64,000 nucleotides of DNA from Cyprinodon diabolis (taxonomy: Eukaryota; Chordata; Actinopteri; Cyprinodontiformes; Cyprinodontidae), in the NCBI GenBank assembly GCA_030533445.1, contig CM060062.1, positions 23,481,329 to 23,545,328 of the forward strand, written 5' to 3'. The position numbers and the translations under genes are program-made. Within the stretch, counting starts at the first letter, position 1, and each line of letters begins with the position of its first letter. Under the pieces are notes generated by a model. The model had not been told where the DNA came from and made no database searches. It was given only the letters and a program-made list of their open reading frames with translations. Shown here in pieces: positions 61,558 to 64,000 of this stretch.

Positions 61558-61658
61558 TTTTTTTAGACAGAAAGAAAGAACAAAATTTTATAAAAACAGT
61601 GAAATGTTTAGACGTAGCTTTGTGATGGAGTTTTATCCATTGAACTTTAGAGGACACA

Positions 61659-63545
61659 TCACTTTCCTTTCTCTACCCACATAAAGAAATTACATCGAGC
61701 CTCTGGGTTGGAAACATGTCCCTGAGGCCGTCCACACACAAAAAACTGTTTGCCCATATTCGGGCCCTCTTTCTTCACAGTGCGAAGCACACAGGGTTCC
61801 CTGTGCACCTTGCAGCAGGGGGCCGGGGGAGGACCGTGAAGCACAGATTTCCAAAACACAGATGATGCCCCCTTCTTGACATCCGATTGCCCCACGGCGA
61901 GCTGAGAGGCCGGCTGTTTGGTCTTCACCGTTTTGTCTGGTTCTCCTGTGGTGCTGCTGATGCACAGCTGGGAAGGAGCCTTAACAACAAGCTCAGCGTC
62001 TTCCGTTGGGCTGCCTGTGTCGGGACACAGCTCACTGGTGGTGGATGCCTTTGGGTCTCTGTGTGATGAGGTGAATCCATCCAGAGCAGGTGTGCTCTCA
62101 CACTGTTTAACAGCTGTGAGTTTGGGTTTAAAGAAAGAAAGGAGGTTACCCTGTGGCTTTAAAGAGTTATTTGTTGTCTTAGACTTCTTCCCCTTTGGGG
62201 CAGCAGATTCTGGTGCTGCGGGCCGTTTTTTACCAGAGATGTATGGGACAGGAGATGGATTCATGTTCTCCCTTCTTTCCTCCTCTTCCTGAGATCCAGG
62301 TAAGGTTTGCTTTGGCTCAGACTGGGAGGACTTTTGGTCCACCTTAATCAGAAAGCGAGACAGTTTCTGCTGTTTGCCAATGAACTCCGGCAGATAGCGT
62401 GTGCAGAGGGGAGGCGGTTTGGAGCTGGGAAGAAGCAAACATTTCAGTTTTGCCCAAACAGGACAGTGATCGGATCCCTCTACCTCAGGCATGATGTCTG
62501 CGCCTACAAACTGCTCCTGGGCCAAGCACCGGTCCGCAAATATATAATCGATACGTGTGCCGTAGTTAGTCTGTCGGGCTCCAGTGAGCGTGGACCAACA
62601 CGTGAAGGCGTTTGTACGAGTTGGGTGAAAGTACCGAAAGATATCAATAAATTTCCCTGTTTGGGTACAGTCTCTCATCTCCGACTCTTTATCACACTCC
62701 TCCTCATCAGGATCCTCTTCTTCACTGCTACTGTACAGAAAGCCATTAAGCCATTTCCTCCCAGGATTTTCAGCAAAATCATCCTTAGAAATGTAAGAAA
62801 AAACAGTTATAACCAAACTCGAGCAGGAAGACCTGCAGTAATGGTAAAAGAAAATACACTAAATTTTTATTCTAAGATTTATTCTTAGTCTCCATTCAGC
62901 TTCTGGGATAAAGTATAATTTATTATTTTCATTTAAAAAGAGGTTTTACTAAAATAACTGCTTGCGGCCACCATGTCTGTTGTAGCATTGAGAACATAAC
63001 TAAGGTATTGTTCCCTAATGACTATAACAAAGGGGTTAGGGTTACCCGAACCTTCTGATCGTGCACTAAACAACAGGCATTAAAAAATAAACAGCAGTAG
63101 CAGAGCCTGAATGCACGGTGGAGGCAGCTTTTCTCAATGTGCACACATTTAAATAACATTTGAAATATATTCTGCAGCCCCAGTGCTGAAGTAAAAAAAA
63201 AAGTGTTTTTTTTCACTTTTGCTTTACTGGGAACTAAACAAACATCCTCATCTATCAGCCACTTAACACACTATAAGTTGCAAATGAAAAACACACCACT
63301 ATTTTATGACAACACATTGTTTAGGCATGACAGTATGTCTACTTTAAATGCCTGTGTCATCATGAGTTTAATTTCTTTAATGAACTGACACAACATGAGT
63401 TTATAGGTCCAAGAAACCGTTTCCAATGTCGAAATATTAGCTTAGAGTGAAAATGTAACACAATCCTTAACTTACATCATCACATGGGTCACAGTGGTCT
63501 ATTGGCCGATGAGAAGTATTCACATCTCCTAAAACAATTACATGG
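61659..63545 (-). CDS. apex2: AP endonuclease 2 (APEX2), 3' part, cut by window edge
   Basis: Nuclear apurinic/apyrimidinic endonuclease and 3'-5' exonuclease in base excision repair and ATR-Chk1 signalling, working with PCNA. Exons: 63545-63476 (23 codons, HVIVLGDVNTSHRPIDHCD) and the last exon 62783-61659 (374 aa plus stop). Catalytic landmarks are GDVNTSH and GSDHCPVW. Then come PPLCTRYLPEF, a disordered linker, a PCNA-binding PIP box QGNLLSFF, FWKSVLHGP, and a C-terminal GRF zinc finger (HREPCVLRTVKKEGPNMG, FFVCGRP, CNFFMW). The N-terminal catalytic exons lie beyond 64000. An acidic insert SSSEEEDPDEEE follows GRKWLNGFLY; I do not recall it in the human protein. Confidence 0.95.
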
Positions 63546-63629
63546 CTGGAAAACAGAAAACATAGGTAACTAAAAGGATGGTTTAATAGGAAGCAGAGGA
63601 ACAGCAGAGCTACAATAATCTGTGTCCGC

Positions 63630-64000
63630 TGGACCTTTGCAAGGTTTTGTCAGATTGCAACAGCGAATTTAAAGTATTTTGTTCAGATTTTATGGACAGA
63701 GCAACACACAGTAGCACAGAATTGTGAAGTCTGAATGCAGTTATAGCAGAGAGGCCTTCAGAGAGTTTCTATTGCAGCTTTACACGCCGTCCTCATTGAC
63801 ATTGTGAGGAGTTGGCTGAAGTAGATTGGATCTTTTTAGATGAACGCCTCCCTCGCAGATATAGAAGATGATGCCTACAAGTTTTGCACATCTAGAAAGT
63901 CTATGTTTTGACCATTCATGTTTACAAAGTAAGTTAGATTAAATGGACAGCATCTGTTAACAAGAAAAAGCATGATGTTGCCTGTAGGTGTGGTGTTTTT
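63630..64000 (-). mobile_element. Tc1-like transposon in an apex2 intron, runs off the window
   Basis: The left end resembles the family terminus (TTGCAAGGTTTTGTCAGATT, CAACACACAGTAGCACAGAA). 63885-63975 resembles the minus-strand transposase 3' region (GTTTTGCACATCTAGAAAG, AATGGACAGCATCTGTTAAC). Decayed, with no open frame. Confidence 0.6.

Overview
The window is vertebrate nuclear DNA, almost certainly from a teleost fish. It is AT-rich and carries intron-split genes with GT-AG junctions, degenerate Tc1-like transposons, hAT and piggyBac MITEs, tRNA-derived SINEs, a fish-type non-LTR retrotransposon and chromodomain Ty3/gypsy elements. The species cannot be named from the sequence alone. 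There is no bacterial or phage content.

Layout: 1-3.7 kb has no supported gene. 3684-9301 is one complete Ty3/gypsy retrotransposon with 714-bp LTRs and a 5-bp target duplication; its gag is open and its pol is broken. 9.8-10.2 kb is a SINE nested in a MITE. About 10.8-28.5 kb is a class 3 semaphorin gene on the plus strand (17 coding exons reconstructed, 743 aa, closest in my reading to SEMA3F). Its introns hold a LINE tail, a SINE, three decayed Tc1-like copies and a pogo-family element inserted inside one of them. 30.9-35.1 kb is a WAS gene on the minus strand (10 coding exons, 526 aa), convergent with the semaphorin. 36.4-38.3 kb is a truncated LINE on the minus strand, and 38.7-40.5 kb is a nest of DNA transposons. 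40.8-51.3 kb is slc38a5 on the minus strand (15 coding exons, 474 aa) with a hAT MITE in one intron. 51.9-55.1 kb is a second, older gypsy element, probably inside the slc38a5 5' UTR intron, with candidate untranslated first exons at 56.2 and 59.1 kb. 57.4-60.1 kb holds a Tc1 remnant and a piggyBac-type MITE. 61.6 kb to the end is the 3' part of apex2 on the minus strand, cut by the window edge.

The four host genes are functionally unrelated: axon guidance ligand, actin nucleation promoter, system N amino acid transporter and base-excision-repair endonuclease. Their order is informative. In human, WAS, SLC38A5 and APEX2 lie on Xp11, while SEMA3F and SLC38A3 lie together on 3p21. The semaphorin here may therefore be the whole-genome-duplication partner of SEMA3F that stayed beside slc38a5. 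I found no sign of a new defence or metabolic system; the most unusual content is the layered transposon nesting and this gene linkage.
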